A stretch of 64,000 nucleotides of DNA, from assembly GCA_007922195.1 (NCBI GenBank), contig ML682088.1, positions 4,473,080 through 4,537,079 of the forward strand. Reading direction: 5' to 3'. A program made the translations under genes and the position numbers. The first letter of the stretch is position 1, and the number at the start of each line of letters is the position of its first letter. Below are positions 44,961 through 57,895 of the stretch, one piece after another. The DNA comes from Podocnemis expansa. Taxonomy: Eukaryota > Chordata > Testudines > Podocnemididae. The notes under the pieces are model-generated. The model was given only the letters and a program-made list of their open reading frames with translations. It ran no database searches and was not told where the DNA came from.

Positions 44961-47900
44961 TTAAGAAAATAAGAGTCCAAGAATGATAGCTCAATCCTGC
45001 AAGATGCTGATCAGTTTCCATCCCCTCTGAAGTCAAGCAGCACTGCAGAAACGCAGCAGTTCCAGGAGTCGCTCAGAAACTACAATACTAGCCACTATAA
45101 CAACTGGTGTTATAGCCCACAGTGCTGAGTTTTCAGCCAATCCAACACCAGTGGAGCAGGAAGTGCAGCTGATCAGGATTGCGGTCAATCTGTAGGGCTG
45201 TCTGGAGATCACTGGACTGGGATGTCACGGAATGATGCACTGCATTGCATCGGCAGAGCTTTGTGAGAAAAGCCAATTCACTGCACTCAAACTTCTCAAC
45301 ACACAACTGATGGCTATGTACATCACTCATTTGAAGTATACACTCATAACATAAGGGGAGCAAAAAACAACAGTTTCAACCACAGATTAAACAAAAGCTA
45401 CAACTAACTTGGGGATAAGTACTGTTGTGGGAGAATGGAGAATCAAACTACCTGAATCAAAACTGAACTTCAGAAAGATTTGGATAAATACTCCCCTTTC
45501 CTCTCTACTCCTATTCCCTCTTACATCTCCACATGCCTCAGTATCTGCCCTGGTCCCCCTTTTTTTGCAGTGCTCACTACCCCCCTGGCTTCACTGTATT
45601 CCTAGTTTAGGATTTCAATCCCTGCTCCAGACACCACTTTGCTCTGTTCAAGTCTCCCACACTGAGACTTACCCAATTAGAGATGCTATAGGATGCACAT
45701 GGTTTTCTCGATATTTCATACACGCCACACTTACATATTGTATCACTCTGACATGGCCCACCTTAACAGCAGACATTATTTTGGCACACAAATACAAGTA
45801 GTGCTGCTTGCCTATATCTAAGGCATGTTTCTATCAGTCTAAGCCTCTAGAGATATTTTATTACTTGTATCATGCAGCTGTGCAATTTAACACCACTATT
45901 ATCTGCCAGTGAAGAGGGAAAACATGCTTCAGGGGAATCAAAGAACATGGAGATGGAAAATACCTCAAACCATCTTGCTCATCCTCCTGCCACTGCAAGG
46001 TTGCTACTTATAGAAAATTCTCCAAATTGTTTTCACTCTAGTCTTAAGCAACTTGAGCATGGGGCCTCCTTGTACTTCCGTTCACTTGCTATTCCATCTT
46101 AATTGTTCTCGCAGTCAGAATCATTGCTTGAAAACCCAGCCCCATTGGAGTTAATGATAAAACTCCTATTGATGTCCCTGCAGCTGATTTCAGTCCTCTT
46201 CTTGAAAGTTAACCTGATTTGTTCTTTGTTTATTTACTCCTGATTATACTCGAGTCTGAATCATCCAAAATATGAATAAACTCATTTGCTGTAGCGTTTA
46301 CAACATTAACAAATGTGTAAGCTGTTGTTGTTGCTGCCTCGGAATTTCTACTCAAATTGTTTTCTTGATGAAAAATCCAGTTTCTACAAAATTGTCATTT
46401 TCTACTGAAAAATGTTAATTCTGCGAATGTTTTAGATTTTCTGTCAGGCAGAGCAAAACTACGTATTTCATTTTGGGTCAAATCTTTTGGAACCAAAGGA
46501 TAACCCATTTGAAATATTTGTTCCAGCTCAATTCAGCATTAATCTATGACCACCTGAGCTCCTATGATTTATGTCTCCATTGTTTCAAATGGGCTGGACT
46601 TCCAGGCTAAGCTCCATCTTCCATGACATGCCATGGTCTCCTCTCTGGCTGAGTTCCTGCAATTCAGCCATAAAAGTCTTACGAGCATGGTGCATCAGTA
46701 AAGTAATCCAACCAGCAAGCCAATACAAATGAATGGGAGCAAAAGGCAACTGCACTACAACTGAGACACCGCAGAAACTCCAGTGGATGAAGTTTAATAT
46801 CAAACTGACCCAAACTAAAATGCGCTGGTGTTTCCAAATATTTTTTTTAAGATCTTTCGTTCTTCAACAAAGGGGCAATATTTTAACTTTTCCTCCTAAT
46901 TTGGGACCTAAACAAATACTGAAATTACCAGACTTCCTGCAGGATGGAAATTCCAATTTCCAATCAACTTAATCTTCCCCTTTTGGTTATCACTTAGCAA
47001 CATTGCATCATTCAGTTTTATATAATCTTTTCTAACAAGTTTGTCCCTCCTGAGCCTATAGTGGTTTTTCACACTTCACTGAACTCCTGCCAGCTAACGA
47101 CAAATTTTCCTACCCACAGGGTGCGGCCTGTCCCTTGTAGCCTGGAGGGCTGAGGGTAACCAGCTCTAACTACCAAACAGGTACACCTAGACTGCATCAG
47201 GGGATTCCATATAAAGAGCAGTAGGACTCTGAAGGATGTGGCTGACAAGAGAAACAGCCAGGGCAGAAGACTGAGCTCCAACCAGAAGGGGCTGTGTCAA
47301 ACAGCAGACTGGCACAGTGGAAGAACTCAGAGAGTAGAATAAGAACCAAGGCTGACTACAAATGTGTGTTATGGTCATGGATTTTGAGGGAGGGGAGGGT
47401 TCCCTGGTGATTGTTTGAACCATTTTTGCTATTTGGGATTCTGAGGATTGTTTGAACCTTTTCTGTTCTTAGAACCAGCCCTGGGGAGAGGTGCTATTAG
47501 CCACAAGAAAGATAGTGTGGAGCATTAAAGAGGCCTGCTACATTCATGGTTAAGATACCCAGATGTGGACATACTAGACAAGATAACCAGTTCCATAGGG
47601 AGATGGACATCCACCTTCTGACCTATGACATGATGCCTTTGTTTATGGGTGAAACTAGCATTGGCTTTCTAGCCACTGCATAATAATGCAAGAGCGTCAT
47701 TGTTACTCTCTTTGCTCTTATCTGTAGGTCTCTTTGAGCGCTACTTCTTTTCTGTTTGCATTCTTAAACTGCCTGCATGCATTTTGGATTGTTTTCTTCC
47801 TGAGATCTATTATATTGTTTCTTTCCAGGCTAAACTTAAGTTTCTTAGTTGCCCATATTCCTAAACTCTTCTGGATTCCTTTTCAGCAAGTGGAAGTATG

Positions 47901-48895
47901 TCAGGTTGTTCATAAAATCCACATCTCAGTTATTTCTCTCCTCACAGTGCACTGATGCTATACAAGAGATATGCAAAGTCAGTCACAGACAGTGAATTAG
48001 AGGACAATAGTTATGTGGTGGGGGCAAGGAGTGGAAGGACAAAACTAACCAGTTAACAGAACTCCCAAAATGAAAATTCATTGAAACTTGCACAGAATTT
48101 TTCAAATTTAATAAGCAATCTAATCTCAGTCTCTAGTAACCACTTGAATGCATTCTACTGTTTTCTGTACAGTTTTATTTGATCTTTAATTAATGATCAC
48201 CTCTCCTATGCAACTACCATTTCTGGTCACTTAAAACGTATTTGACTAGATTAAACCCCTAATTTCCAGTATTGCCCTCTTTTCTTTTTAAACAGAATAG
48301 CCAGAAGTACTTTTAAACAAACAAGTCTTCCTCATCATTCTTTCTCCTGTCCCCCTCCTTCCTGCTCCCCATCCCCCCCAAAAATTATCTTTGTTCCACT
48401 ACTCTTTCAAATGTGCTTCATAATTCATGCATTACATCCCACTATATATTTTACTCTGCTGTAACAAGAAAAATAGCAGCAAATTTTGTCCACCACAAAA
48501 AGAATAGCTCAGGTTTTCTGCACTGACCTAGAGAATGAAAGGCTTCTTACAGGTCTGAGAAGTTGGGCTTCCACTTATTCTATTTTTGCTTGCTTGCTTT
48601 ACCATGGAAGTCTGAGACAGTACAGAGATTTTAAGAGAACCAATACAAACTTTCCTGAATGACAAATTCTGACTTTCTGCCAGATCTTGGTGGAAAATAT
48701 TCCAATGACTCATTACTAAAACAACTGCATTTCTTTCTCTGCCTCTCACTCACAGAAAGGCTGACAAGAGACATTTTCTGGTATACTTAAGAATGGAAGA
48801 CCCTCTGTTCATTGTTGTTTTCCTTCCTTTTATCCCTAATTTAAGTTTTTCAATTTGAAATACGAGATTTCCGGATGTCTACAGTACATGGAACA
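44961..48895. other. Long stretch, nothing clearly recognised
   Basis: About 3.9 kb without a supported gene. At 46,118-46,203, cagccccattggagttaatg and ctattgatgtccctgcagct may be a decayed copy of the short palindromic repeat at 12,571. The 130-codon plus-strand frame at 45,409-45,801 is not a recognised protein. Confidence 0.3.
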
Positions 48896-48992
48896 AACAA
48901 CAAGAGTCCTGTGGCACCTCGTAGACTAATAGATTTCTTCGGGCATAAGCTTTCATGGGCTCCAACCCACTTTGTCAGATGCATCAGTACTT
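48896..48992 (+). repeat. Dispersed foldback repeat, single-arm copy
   Basis: Reads aacaacaagagtcctgtggc, tagactaatagatttcttc, gggcataagctttcatgggc and ccactttgtcagatgcatca, the left arm of the 43,567 type. No inverse arm is present. Confidence 0.65.
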
Positions 48993-49469
48993 GGGATACT
49001 ATTCTTCCTTACACAAATAGACTAGATGTAAGAGAACAAATTTTCATTCATACTTTAAAAAGAGGAAAAATTAAGAAATTCCACACAAAAAAACTCCCAT
49101 TTCCAGCTGAAATAATGCAGTAACAGATTAGAAGATTTAAACAGACTTGTAGTTTCAGCTAATTCTTTTCCCAGTTAGAGAGCACAGTCATTTTTCCAAG
49201 AAAAAGAATCAGGATCACTTAAGACACTAGATTTTGCAGATTTACTGTAACTGATTTACCTATCTCCCTTACAACATTAATCACATGCCCAAACTCCTCA
49301 TTGGTGTAAATCATCCTTATCAGCAGAGAGATTTCTGTGGTGCTTAAATGTTTTACACGAAGGGATTATCCTTGAAGGCCTCCAACTTTCATTTCAATCT
49401 GTTCCTTAAATATTCGATTGCTTTATGTCGAAGAAAATTCTCTGCCTCAAGATACCTTTACAATGACAA
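48993..49469. other. Nothing recognised
   Basis: AT-rich spacer without a supported feature. Confidence 0.3.
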
Positions 49470-51370
49470 CTCCAACCCAGGGCTGGTCCTCACTACAGAC
49501 TTGTCAACCCAAGTCAGCTTTCTGTACCACACAGTGGCAAAGTTTAAGTGTAGACGCCATACTAGATGACCTACAGGAGGTATCCCACAATGCTCATTCC
49601 AACCACTCTGGCCAACAGTTTGAACTCTGCTGCCCTGCAATGATCTGCCTATTCTCCCTTAAAGTCTGGAAATCTGTGAAATTCCAGTTCCTGCTTGATT
49701 GGTGTGTGGCACTCATATTGCATCTTACCAGCTGACGATGGTGGCTCCACGCACTAAACAGTATCCCTCTTGGAGTGCACCTGAATTTCTGATCAGCATT
49801 TCAGAAGAGGAGGCCATGCAGTCCCAGCTCAGCTCTAGCTGAAGGAACTTAGATAACTATGGTCAGATTATTCATGTCATGGTAGAAAAGGGCTACAAAC
49901 AGGACATGCTGCAGTATCATGGGGGGGGGGGGAAGCTGTGGCACGGGGTACCAAAAGACGAGGGAGTCATACCATCTCTCTGGTGCAGAGCCAAACACCT
50001 TCTATAAGGCATTGGAAGCCATCTGCAGCTTCCAACACTATGAGATCCAGGAATGCTTCCATGGGCCCAAAAGACAACAAACACTGAACTCAACTCCAGT
50101 AAAAAAAAGTTGTGAATGAGGAGGTTAAATTGGAGGATGACATTGAGCTTTTGGTGACATGGGGAGCCAGCGCCTCTTCTCAACCCTGGAGATACGAACC
50201 AGACCTAACGCTCCAGCTCTAGCTTGCAGGGTGCAGAAGAGGGGAGATGCAGTAAGTTATTTTTTTTTTAATCTGATACTGCTTGATTATAGGAAGTGCA
50301 GGTGTCCTTTTGCTTTGTTGTATTACAGAGCTGGTTGAAGGGATACAAATGCAGAAGAGTAGCTGTACTTCCATGTGCTTCCTATTCCCCTGTTCAGCTA
50401 GGCAATGCAGTAGAAAAGGCTGTTCCCACACATTGAGATTTGACAGGATTCTAATCCAGAGCAACCAATAGGAAACTTTCCTAAAGATACTCTCCAATCC
50501 TCTGCCGGATATTCCTCAGCAGAGTTGTTTTTGTTTCTTCCCCCATTATAGGAAACTTCCCCATGCCAATTGACAATCACTTACTCAAACTAAAGCGGCA
50601 CACAGTTGAGTTGCATAGGGACCCACGTCAAAGCTGCTCACATGAAAATGCACCCTAGCATCCCTGCACATTACTCTCAGAAATGAGATATCAGCTATTA
50701 TGGCCCCTGCCTGAGGAAAATGGTTGCAGAATTTAAAATTTTAACCCTATTTACCTCCATCAGTACCCCAAAAAACACTCAATCTTTTCCTCAGCTGGCA
50801 TGCCCACTCCACATCAGCACACAGCTCTCCTGCCCTGGATGATCACCTAGCTGTGTGCTTGCCAGGGGCTAGTGAGAAAGAAGTGCGTTTCACAGTAACA
50901 GCTCCATTCTCTTAGTGCACTATCATGTCTCTGCTTATTTACTGAGCTTTTCTAGATGTGGCCTTGAGGAGAAGCTCCTACACGTCTGCCAAGAACCTAT
51001 GCCAGATAAGAAATCATCAGTGGAGAAGCAAAGATGAGATATTCCAGGAACTCCTCCAATGCCCTGAGAGGAAAAAGGGGCATGGAGAGACAGTGTGATG
51101 GGCGGGGGAATCAAAACATTGATAGGCAGCAGAGGCGGGAAAACCGGGAATGAGTGATAGGAGATCACAGACTTATGGTAAAAGCCATGAAGGAGCAAAT
51201 GGAACTTCTAAAGCTCCTCAGCACCACAGAATGAATTCACGCACTCCGACCCCACTACTGTCAGACAGAAGTGCTTTCAATGCCCTCCCCAACCTCCACC
51301 CACACACTCCTACCAAACTCTTGGCCCTTCTTGGTAGCCTGTTCCCTCCGCCCCTTCAGAAAACTTAAAA
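49470..51370. mobile_element. Possible decayed DNA transposon (Harbinger-like?), left part
   Basis: The region differs from its neighbours in having a gene-like, GC-balanced texture without a long frame. It starts gggctggtcctcactacaga with aagtgtagacgccat soon after. It includes wording such as ggaggccatgcagtcccagc and tggggagccagcgcctcttc, which reminds me of Myb/SANT-domain genes of reptilian PIF/Harbinger transposons. A G run sits at 49,920-49,932. No domain can be proven because stops are frequent. A processed pseudogene or another transposon would also fit. Confidence 0.3.
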
Positions 51371-51474
51371 ACATAGAAACTCGAAGGGACCATGAGCAGC
51401 CATGGAGTCCAGTTCCCTGCATTCATGGCAGGGCCAAGTACCATGTTACACTATCCCCACCAGGTACTTGTGTG
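51371..51474 (-). mobile_element. CR1 3' end fragment, minus strand
   Basis: Starts acatagaaactcgaagggac, followed by catggagtccagttccctgc and ggcagggccaagtaccatgt. This is the reverse-orientation 3' terminus of a CR1 element, only about 100 bases long. It interrupts the gene-like texture of 49,470-52,060. Confidence 0.75.
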
Positions 51475-51506
51475 TGGGGGGGGGGTTGTTTGTTTGTTTG
51501 TTTGTT
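51475..51506. repeat. Poly-G and (TTTG)n simple repeat
   Basis: A run of about ten G followed by five or so copies of tttg, abutting the CR1 fragment. Confidence 0.9.
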
Positions 51507-52311
51507 TTACAAATATGATGCATAATAATTTAATGAAGACACACTGTGAAGAATAAACAATCTTTATTTGTCTCTTGCACTGAGTGATTGCAGCTCACAT
51601 GATACACAGTGCATACTGGATAGCAGTCACCATTACACATTGCTACATACAAAAGAGACCTTATTTGGTGCTCATTGCTACAATGGTTCCCCAAGGCCTC
51701 ACTGATTCAAATCAATCCTCCTTCCCCCTCCCCCTAATAGCCCTGACAGCTGTCACCTAATTACCTCTGTACTCATTATCATATTTGCTAATTCCTGAAA
51801 CTGAGTTCTCACCATTGACTATACTCCACACTACATTATCACCATGATAATCGGGATTGTCAAAACAACATCTGATGGTAGGCAGAGCAATGTAAAATAT
51901 CCCCGTTGGCAGTGACAAGGCATGCCCCCAGATGTTCAAGGACAACCTGTTCCTATGCCTATTATATACGTGCTGCTGCAAGTATACATGTTGCATATTT
52001 TGCCGTATGTGCTGTAGCATGCAGAAACTGAGACATCTGCAAGATATTTGGTGATCCTGTTTGTCTCTGCCAGATGTCAAGCTACAGCAGCCAGAATGAT
52101 CGAGCAAGCAACAAAAGCTACGCTAGACCTCAAAACCATGGCCAAACAACTCAAATTACACTGGGTCTCTAACAGGAGCAAAAATTGTTCTCCCAGAATG
52201 AATTTCACTAGCAAGAACTTCTTATCAGTCACAGAACAAAGAACATAACAGGCATCCCTTAACAAGCACCCAATCTTCTCTATCGCATACATCTTTAAAA
52301 ATTTTACCAGC
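51507..52311. other. Possible right part of decayed DNA transposon
   Basis: Contains aagaataaacaatctttat, resembling a polyadenylation-site region, then sequence with low stop density on the minus strand (116 codons at 52,107-51,757) that has no recognised domain. It could be the other side of the element suspected at 49,470. Confidence 0.25.
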
Positions 52312-52425
52312 ACCCATCTTTGAAGCATCTGAGGAAGTGGGATTTTTTCCCACGAAAGATCATGCAAAAAATAAATCTGTTAGTCTCAAAGTGCCACACG
52401 ACTCCTTGTTGTCTTTTCCCTAAAC
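52312..52425 (+). repeat. Dispersed foldback repeat, right-arm copy
   Basis: Reads catctgaggaagtgggattt, cccacgaaagatcatgc, ataaatctgttagtctcaaa and gtgccacacgactccttgtt. It is the right arm of the 4,079 type, without the left arm and with the tail lost after tgttgtcttttccc. Confidence 0.65.
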
Positions 52426-52794
52426 ATCTATATTCCCCCCAGGCTTGGAGGCACCAAACATAATGAAGTACAGCTCAGTATTTGATCACATGAAGTTACT
52501 GAATACAGGTCACTCACAAGTTAAGAACCAATGTGCTGGTCTTACAGTTCAAGCACACTTCTCTAACATTAAAAAGATTGTGAAAGAACATGTATGTGAG
52601 TTTCATATATAATAAAAGAAAACTAAGATTTTTAATATTTACTAATGGCTAGTAACAATCTTCAAAAAGAAGTCTGCAATCTTAAAGTCACATACAAAGT
52701 TTTTAATTTCATGCCAAATTAAGAAAATTGACAGACAGCTCTGCCAAATCATCAAGAGAGTGTCCAAAGAAAGGAATGCTTTCTGCTGACTAAC
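52426..52794. other. Nothing recognised
   Basis: AT-rich spacer before the CR1 copy. No supported feature. Confidence 0.3.
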
Positions 52795-53075
52795 AGTTGG
52801 CCGATGTGATTGCAGAGCCACTGGCCATTATCTCTGAAAACTCATGGCAGTTGGGGTAGGTACCGGATGACTGAAAAAAAGGCAAATGAATACCTATCTT
52901 TAACAAAGAAAAAAAGGAGGATCTGGGGAGCTAGACACCAATTGGCCTCACCTGAATCCCTGGAAAAATCATGGACCAGGTCCTCAAAGAATCCATTCTG
53001 AAACACTTGGAGGAAAACAGGGTGATCAGGAACAATCAACATTGATTCACCAAAGGCAAATCATGCCTGACTGAC

Positions 53076-53480
53076 TTGATTGCCTTCTATAATAAGATGA
53101 CAGGCTTTGGGGATGCAGGAATAGCCATCAAAGTGATATTCCTCGACTTTAGCAAAGCTTTTGATGCGATTTTCCACAGCATTCTTGTCAGCAAGTTAAG
53201 GAAGTACGGGTTGGATGAATGCTCCGTAAGGTGGACAGAAGGCTCACTAGATCATGGTACAGATGAATAGATCAATGTCTAGTTGACAACTGGTGACAAG
53301 CGGAGTGCCCAGGGGTTGGCCCAGGGACCAATTTTGTTAAACATCTTCATTAAGGTTCTGGATGATGGGATAGATTGCATGCTCAGTAAGTGTACCAATG
53401 ACAACAAGCTGAGGGGAACAGTAGATGTGCTGGAGGGTAGGGATAGGATTCAGGGAGACCTAGACAAGTTGGAGCATTAG
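53076..53480 (+). pseudogene. CR1 reverse transcriptase fragment
   Basis: Two consecutive frames (53,076-53,270 and 53,283-53,480) hold the central RT palm. Motif A is LDFSKAFDA with the catalytic aspartate after leucine. A stop and small shift near 53,270-53,283 separates it from the QGPILLNIF motif. Motif C, normally F/YADD in CR1, is CTND here, so polymerisation would be lost even if the frame were whole. The enzyme copies LINE RNA into DNA at a nicked target. Confidence 0.85.
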
Positions 53481-53809
53481 GGCAAAAGAAACAAGGTTCA
53501 ACAAGGACAAGTGCTAAGTCCTGCACTTAGGACAGAAAAATTCCATGTATTGCTACTATCTAGGGACTGATCAGCTAACTAGCAGCTCTGCAGAAAAGGA
53601 CCTGGGGGTTATAGTGGACAGGAACCTGAATACAAGTCAGCAGGGTGCCACTGTTGCCAAAAAGGCCAGACAGTATATTGGGCTGCATCAGGAGGAACAC
53701 TGCCAGAAGATTAAGTGATGTGATTACTCCCCTTTATTCAACAGTGGTCAGGCCACATCTGGAATACTGTGTCCAGATTTGTGTCCCCACTACAAAAAAG
53801 ATGTAGGCA

Positions 53810-53986
53810 AATTAGCAGGGGTCTCAACTCAAACCACCACAAGGGCCACATGAGGACTAGTACGTTAACCTGAGGGCCACACTACTGAAACCTTTTCATA
53901 CGATATTGCAAATATGGTAATGATAGTGTCGTTGCTGGCTGCAGGAAATAGCTTTACGGGCTGCTTGTTTGAGACCCCTGAATTAG
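53810..53986. mobile_element. Short hAT-like insertion inside CR1
   Basis: The insert spans 53,816-53,980. The left end caggggtctcaa and the right end ttgagacccctg are perfect inverted repeats of 12 bases. The flanks both read aattag (53,810-53,815 and 53,981-53,986), consistent with a target duplication shortened by mutation from the usual eight bases. Removing the insert restores the normal CR1 reading at this point (gcaaattag then agagtccag). It encodes nothing. Confidence 0.8.
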
Positions 53987-54423
53987 AGAGTCCAGAGGAG
54001 GGCAATGAAAATGATTAGTGGGCTGGGACACATGACTTATGAGAGGCTGAAGAAACTAGGCTTATTTAGTTTGCAGCAGAGAAGACTGAGGGGGTATTTG
54101 ATAGTAACCTTCAACTACTTGTAGGGGTGCTCCAAAGAGGAGGGAGCTAGGCTAGTCTCATTTGCGTCAGAGGACACAACAAGGAGCAATGGTTTCAAGT
54201 TGCACCTGGGAAGGTCTAGGTTGCATATTAGGAACAACTCTCTCACTAGGAGGGTGGGGAAGCATTGGAATGGGTTATCTAAGAGGTGGTGGAATCTCCA
54301 TCTTTGGGAGCTTTTTAAGACTGGGATGGATAAAACCCTGGCTGGGATGATTTAGGGGGAGTATCTGGGGGTTGGACTAGATGACCTCATGAGGTTCCTT
54401 CCAGCCCTAGTATTCTATGATTG

Positions 54424-57400
54424 TCTCTCAAGGCCTTCTGTGTCTCTGTTCAGACAATGTAAAAGAGAGAAGAAAGGCCTACAACCTCAGAACACCCTGA
54501 GTTCCTACTAGGAGATAGGAAGTAAAGAATGCTGCCTTATATCGCTGGACAACACACTCCCTTCCTTCACCCAGCTGCAGACAGGAACAGGGGCAGAGAG
54601 AAAACCTTTATATAAAAAGCAGCGATATCACCCAAAGCATTCAATATCTCCGACTTCTCAGCTGCTAGGGCTCCTAGGCACTACAATAATACAAACAATT
54701 ATAATTAATTGCCCAGTTCTGAGCTAGAACAGAGAAAAGATCAGAGCTTGTATTTGTTTTCAATTGAGTTATAGCCTAATTTAAAAAAAAAAAAAAGAAA
54801 CGAAACAAGATTTCTTTGAAAACAGTTTTTGCAAAAAAAAAATTCTTTTTAAATAAAAATATTTTTTAAATCAAAAAAGGAAAATAATTTGGTTGTCAGC
54901 AACTAAAAGTTTGTTTATTTTTACCTCAATTTTTCCCCACAGGAAAAGAGGTTTCCCTGGCCTGCTCTTTGGAAGATAGAGTAAGAGATGAGTTGGTCAT
55001 TGGTTCCATTTATCCAGAGAAGTCTTTTTCTTTCTTTTTGGAGGTGAGGGTGGGAGCTGTGGGAGGAAGGGAGTTTACTCTTCTCCTCTATTTTTCTATT
55101 GGCCTTCACATTTTTCAGCGTTCTTGGCTTCTCTACTTTCCTACAGACCTACTTCACTCCTCCTATCATTTTTTCCCTTAGCTCTGTAATATTTTCCTTT
55201 TATGAAAGAATACCAAAAAGAGCTTTCCCTCGAGAGGTTCCTGCCAGCAGCTGTATACAGCCCCAATCAAATGCCGCTTCCTAAACCATCAGCCTAACCT
55301 GAGGATATTTTTTAAAAAAGCCAAAAGAACAGAGGCAGCTTTAGCAGTCTAGTAATATGGGAAACCTGGCTGATGCGATAAAACCCAGCTCTGTAAGGTT
55401 CTTAGCAATGCATGGTTTGCAGAAAGTAGTATTGTGAAAGCTGTAATAAGTTTTGGAAGCTAATCTCCAGGGCTGCTAGAAGGCCCACACCTGCAGGAGA
55501 TATTGAGCTAGCCAGTCTTTCAGTTAAGGTACTCTGAAGCATAGGAAGGGAATCTTAATACTGCCTTCCACATAGTGTGCAATGGTGAGTTCAGAAGTAG
55601 TCATATTATTCCACAGCTCCAATTTACTCTGTCCTCTCGCTTTCTCTTCACCTGTGTTCAGCACTTACTTAACCCTTCCCCAGTTATCTCCAGCACCTAT
55701 AAAGGTGCCTGTCACCAACACATCCAAACAGCTTGGCATTGTAGCCACCGGTTATCCCCTAGATGTCAAGCTTTTATTTCTGTCATTAAGTCACTATACA
55801 GCCTCAATTCCTGGGATATACTGCTCTATCAAGGTTTTAGTCATCACCAATGAGTGACCTCATCTGACCATGTTACTGAAATAATAAAAAAGAAACTGTT
55901 AGTGAATAATACATTAAACATTTCTGACTATTTTTTTCCTGCAAAGGACTAAAGATTCTTCAATCCCATATCTCCCCCTTGCACTTCACATCCAAATGCC
56001 CTTTGTGGACATATACAGCTTCCTTTGGAATACAGTCAGCCAACATGGTCATTTATGGGCATGGTAGTTACCTTCCTTCTACACTTATCAAATCTCCCAC
56101 TTTTTGCTGACTCTTAAAATCAGCATGCAGGTGGAGCTGACAGCACTTCAGAAGTGCCCCAGATTTCCTGCCTGAGGCTGGCAGACAAATACTATTGAGA
56201 CATGAGGAAAACATAGATAGTTAGAACCAGAGTGTTCAAGCAGATCTCAGAGACGTCAATTTCTAGGGGAGGGAGGAAAATGGACTTCAAGCCATTTGAT
56301 ACACTCAGACTTACAGCTAGTGTTGATGCTAACACTGTGTTCTGTACACTCCTACCAGTTTGGTCTCAGTGATTCTGAATGCCGCAAAATGCTGCTTTAC
56401 TGGTCCTGAAGTCACTTTTAAGGAACACAAATAACTGTTATCATACTGCATTACAGCATGATGATGCTTGACACAACCAGATGAAGGCATAATATGTTAG
56501 ACACAAGAATATCACACCACAATGTGTCAGCCAATTTTCTTTTGGGCAAAGGCAGGCGGGAAGTAGCTCTCTACACTCACTCTAGAGCTATAGCTTTCCA
56601 AGTGAAGATAGTTTATTTATATGGAAGGGGGTAGGGAGATGAAGGGTTGAGAACAAAGACACAGGACCAAATCAGTGTCATTCAGGCAAAATTCACAGGA
56701 AGAAAATTGTGTTTAAGGCCGCAGATTACGCAACTGTATTTTAATTAGGGGGAAAAAGTAGGTAGCCAGTTTGTTGCATTCTTTCCTTAAGAGTACATGT
56801 GGCTACACAAGTTTAAACAGACAGTGGTTTCTGTTTTTCCTTGCACTTTTTTTTTTTTTTTTTTTAATCAGAACAGCTACTTTTCTTTACACACTGAGGG
56901 ACAGTATAATTAACCTGAGGCCAGCTTGGACAAGCAACTTGAATGCCCCACACTCCTACAGAAAAATGAATTATTGAACAGCACACAGAAGTGCTTTGAG
57001 CCAATCCTCCATGTTGAACACATGAAAAAATACTAAGTATTTATGGGATACTCAAGCCAATTTCCAAATGTATTATCATGGACGAGGAGCTGAATAGGCA
57101 AATATGCTTTGTAATTAAACCTCTTACTACAATGTCAGTATTGCTGATACTTAATAAGTTGATTAATATTTGTATATGCTTCATCCTCTTTCATCCCAGA
57201 AGAGCAAAACAATTTAAGACTCACAAAATCTGGCCTGATTTTACACTCATACACAGAGATATTACGTGACTTGTGTGAGATCAAAATGAGAAGTACTGTA
57301 TAGATATAACCTAAATTTCCCAACACCCAGTCACCACTTCTGGGGTGCTCTGGGTGCTGGACAAGTCCCGACTTGGAAAGAGGTTGGAAAAAAGGATCTG

Positions 57401-57895
57401 TCACTATGTGTATTTCCAATTGTGTTCTTTCCCAGACAGGAGAAGTCCTTGGATTTTGAATCCTATGTGGATGGTGAAGCAGCTTTCACAGAATGATAGC
57501 ATTGTTGTTGCATGACTGGAGGAGGATTCCTCACACTTCATCCTGTGATGAGCTCCAGCTGAAACAACAGTTGAGGCTGCAGGGAGGATTTGCCTCAAAT
57601 TCCACTGGACAACATTTCCATCATGAAGCAGAAGCATATAAAATTCTGCAAAGAGCATGCAAAGTCAGTCATTTTTGTTGTTGCCAATCTGCAGCAAATA
57701 ATTTGAGACGAAAATCTTTCCTTAACATCCTAGAGAAGATAGAATTGGAGAAACTGAACACATGGAGTTGCTAAAGACCAAAAAGAACTGTCAAATAGCA
57801 TCGACCCTGGAACAGAAATGAGTGGAAATAAAAGTGCAGAGGAGGCAGATGCAAAGTACTAAATAGGCGGCTAGCCTCTTTATTGTAACACTGCG
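54424..57895. other. Long stretch, nothing recognised
   Basis: About 3.5 kb with A runs at 54,781-54,795 and 54,833-54,841 and a T run at 56,847-56,866. Overlapping frames at 55,575-55,857 and the 93-codon frame at 57,493-57,774 show no domain. No classified repeat was seen. Confidence 0.3.

Larger units (their letters stand above)
52795..54423 (+). mobile_element. CR1-type LINE, plus strand, 5'-truncated
   Basis: The element enters in the reverse-transcriptase domain and runs to a typical CR1 3' end, gactagatgacctcatgagg then tattctatgatt. The 52,795-53,480 part encodes, over more than one frame, IAFYNKMTGFGDAGIAIKVI, then FLDFSKAFDAIFHSILVSKL and KYGLDE (RT motif A region). It continues with LAQGPILLNIFIKVLDDGID and KCTNDNKLRGTVDV, where the usual catalytic ADD box reads TND. 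The distal half is the CR1 C-terminal region and 3'UTR. A 165-base hAT-like insertion lies at 53,816-53,980. The copy is dead: the start is missing, the frame is broken and the active site is altered. Confidence 0.9.
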
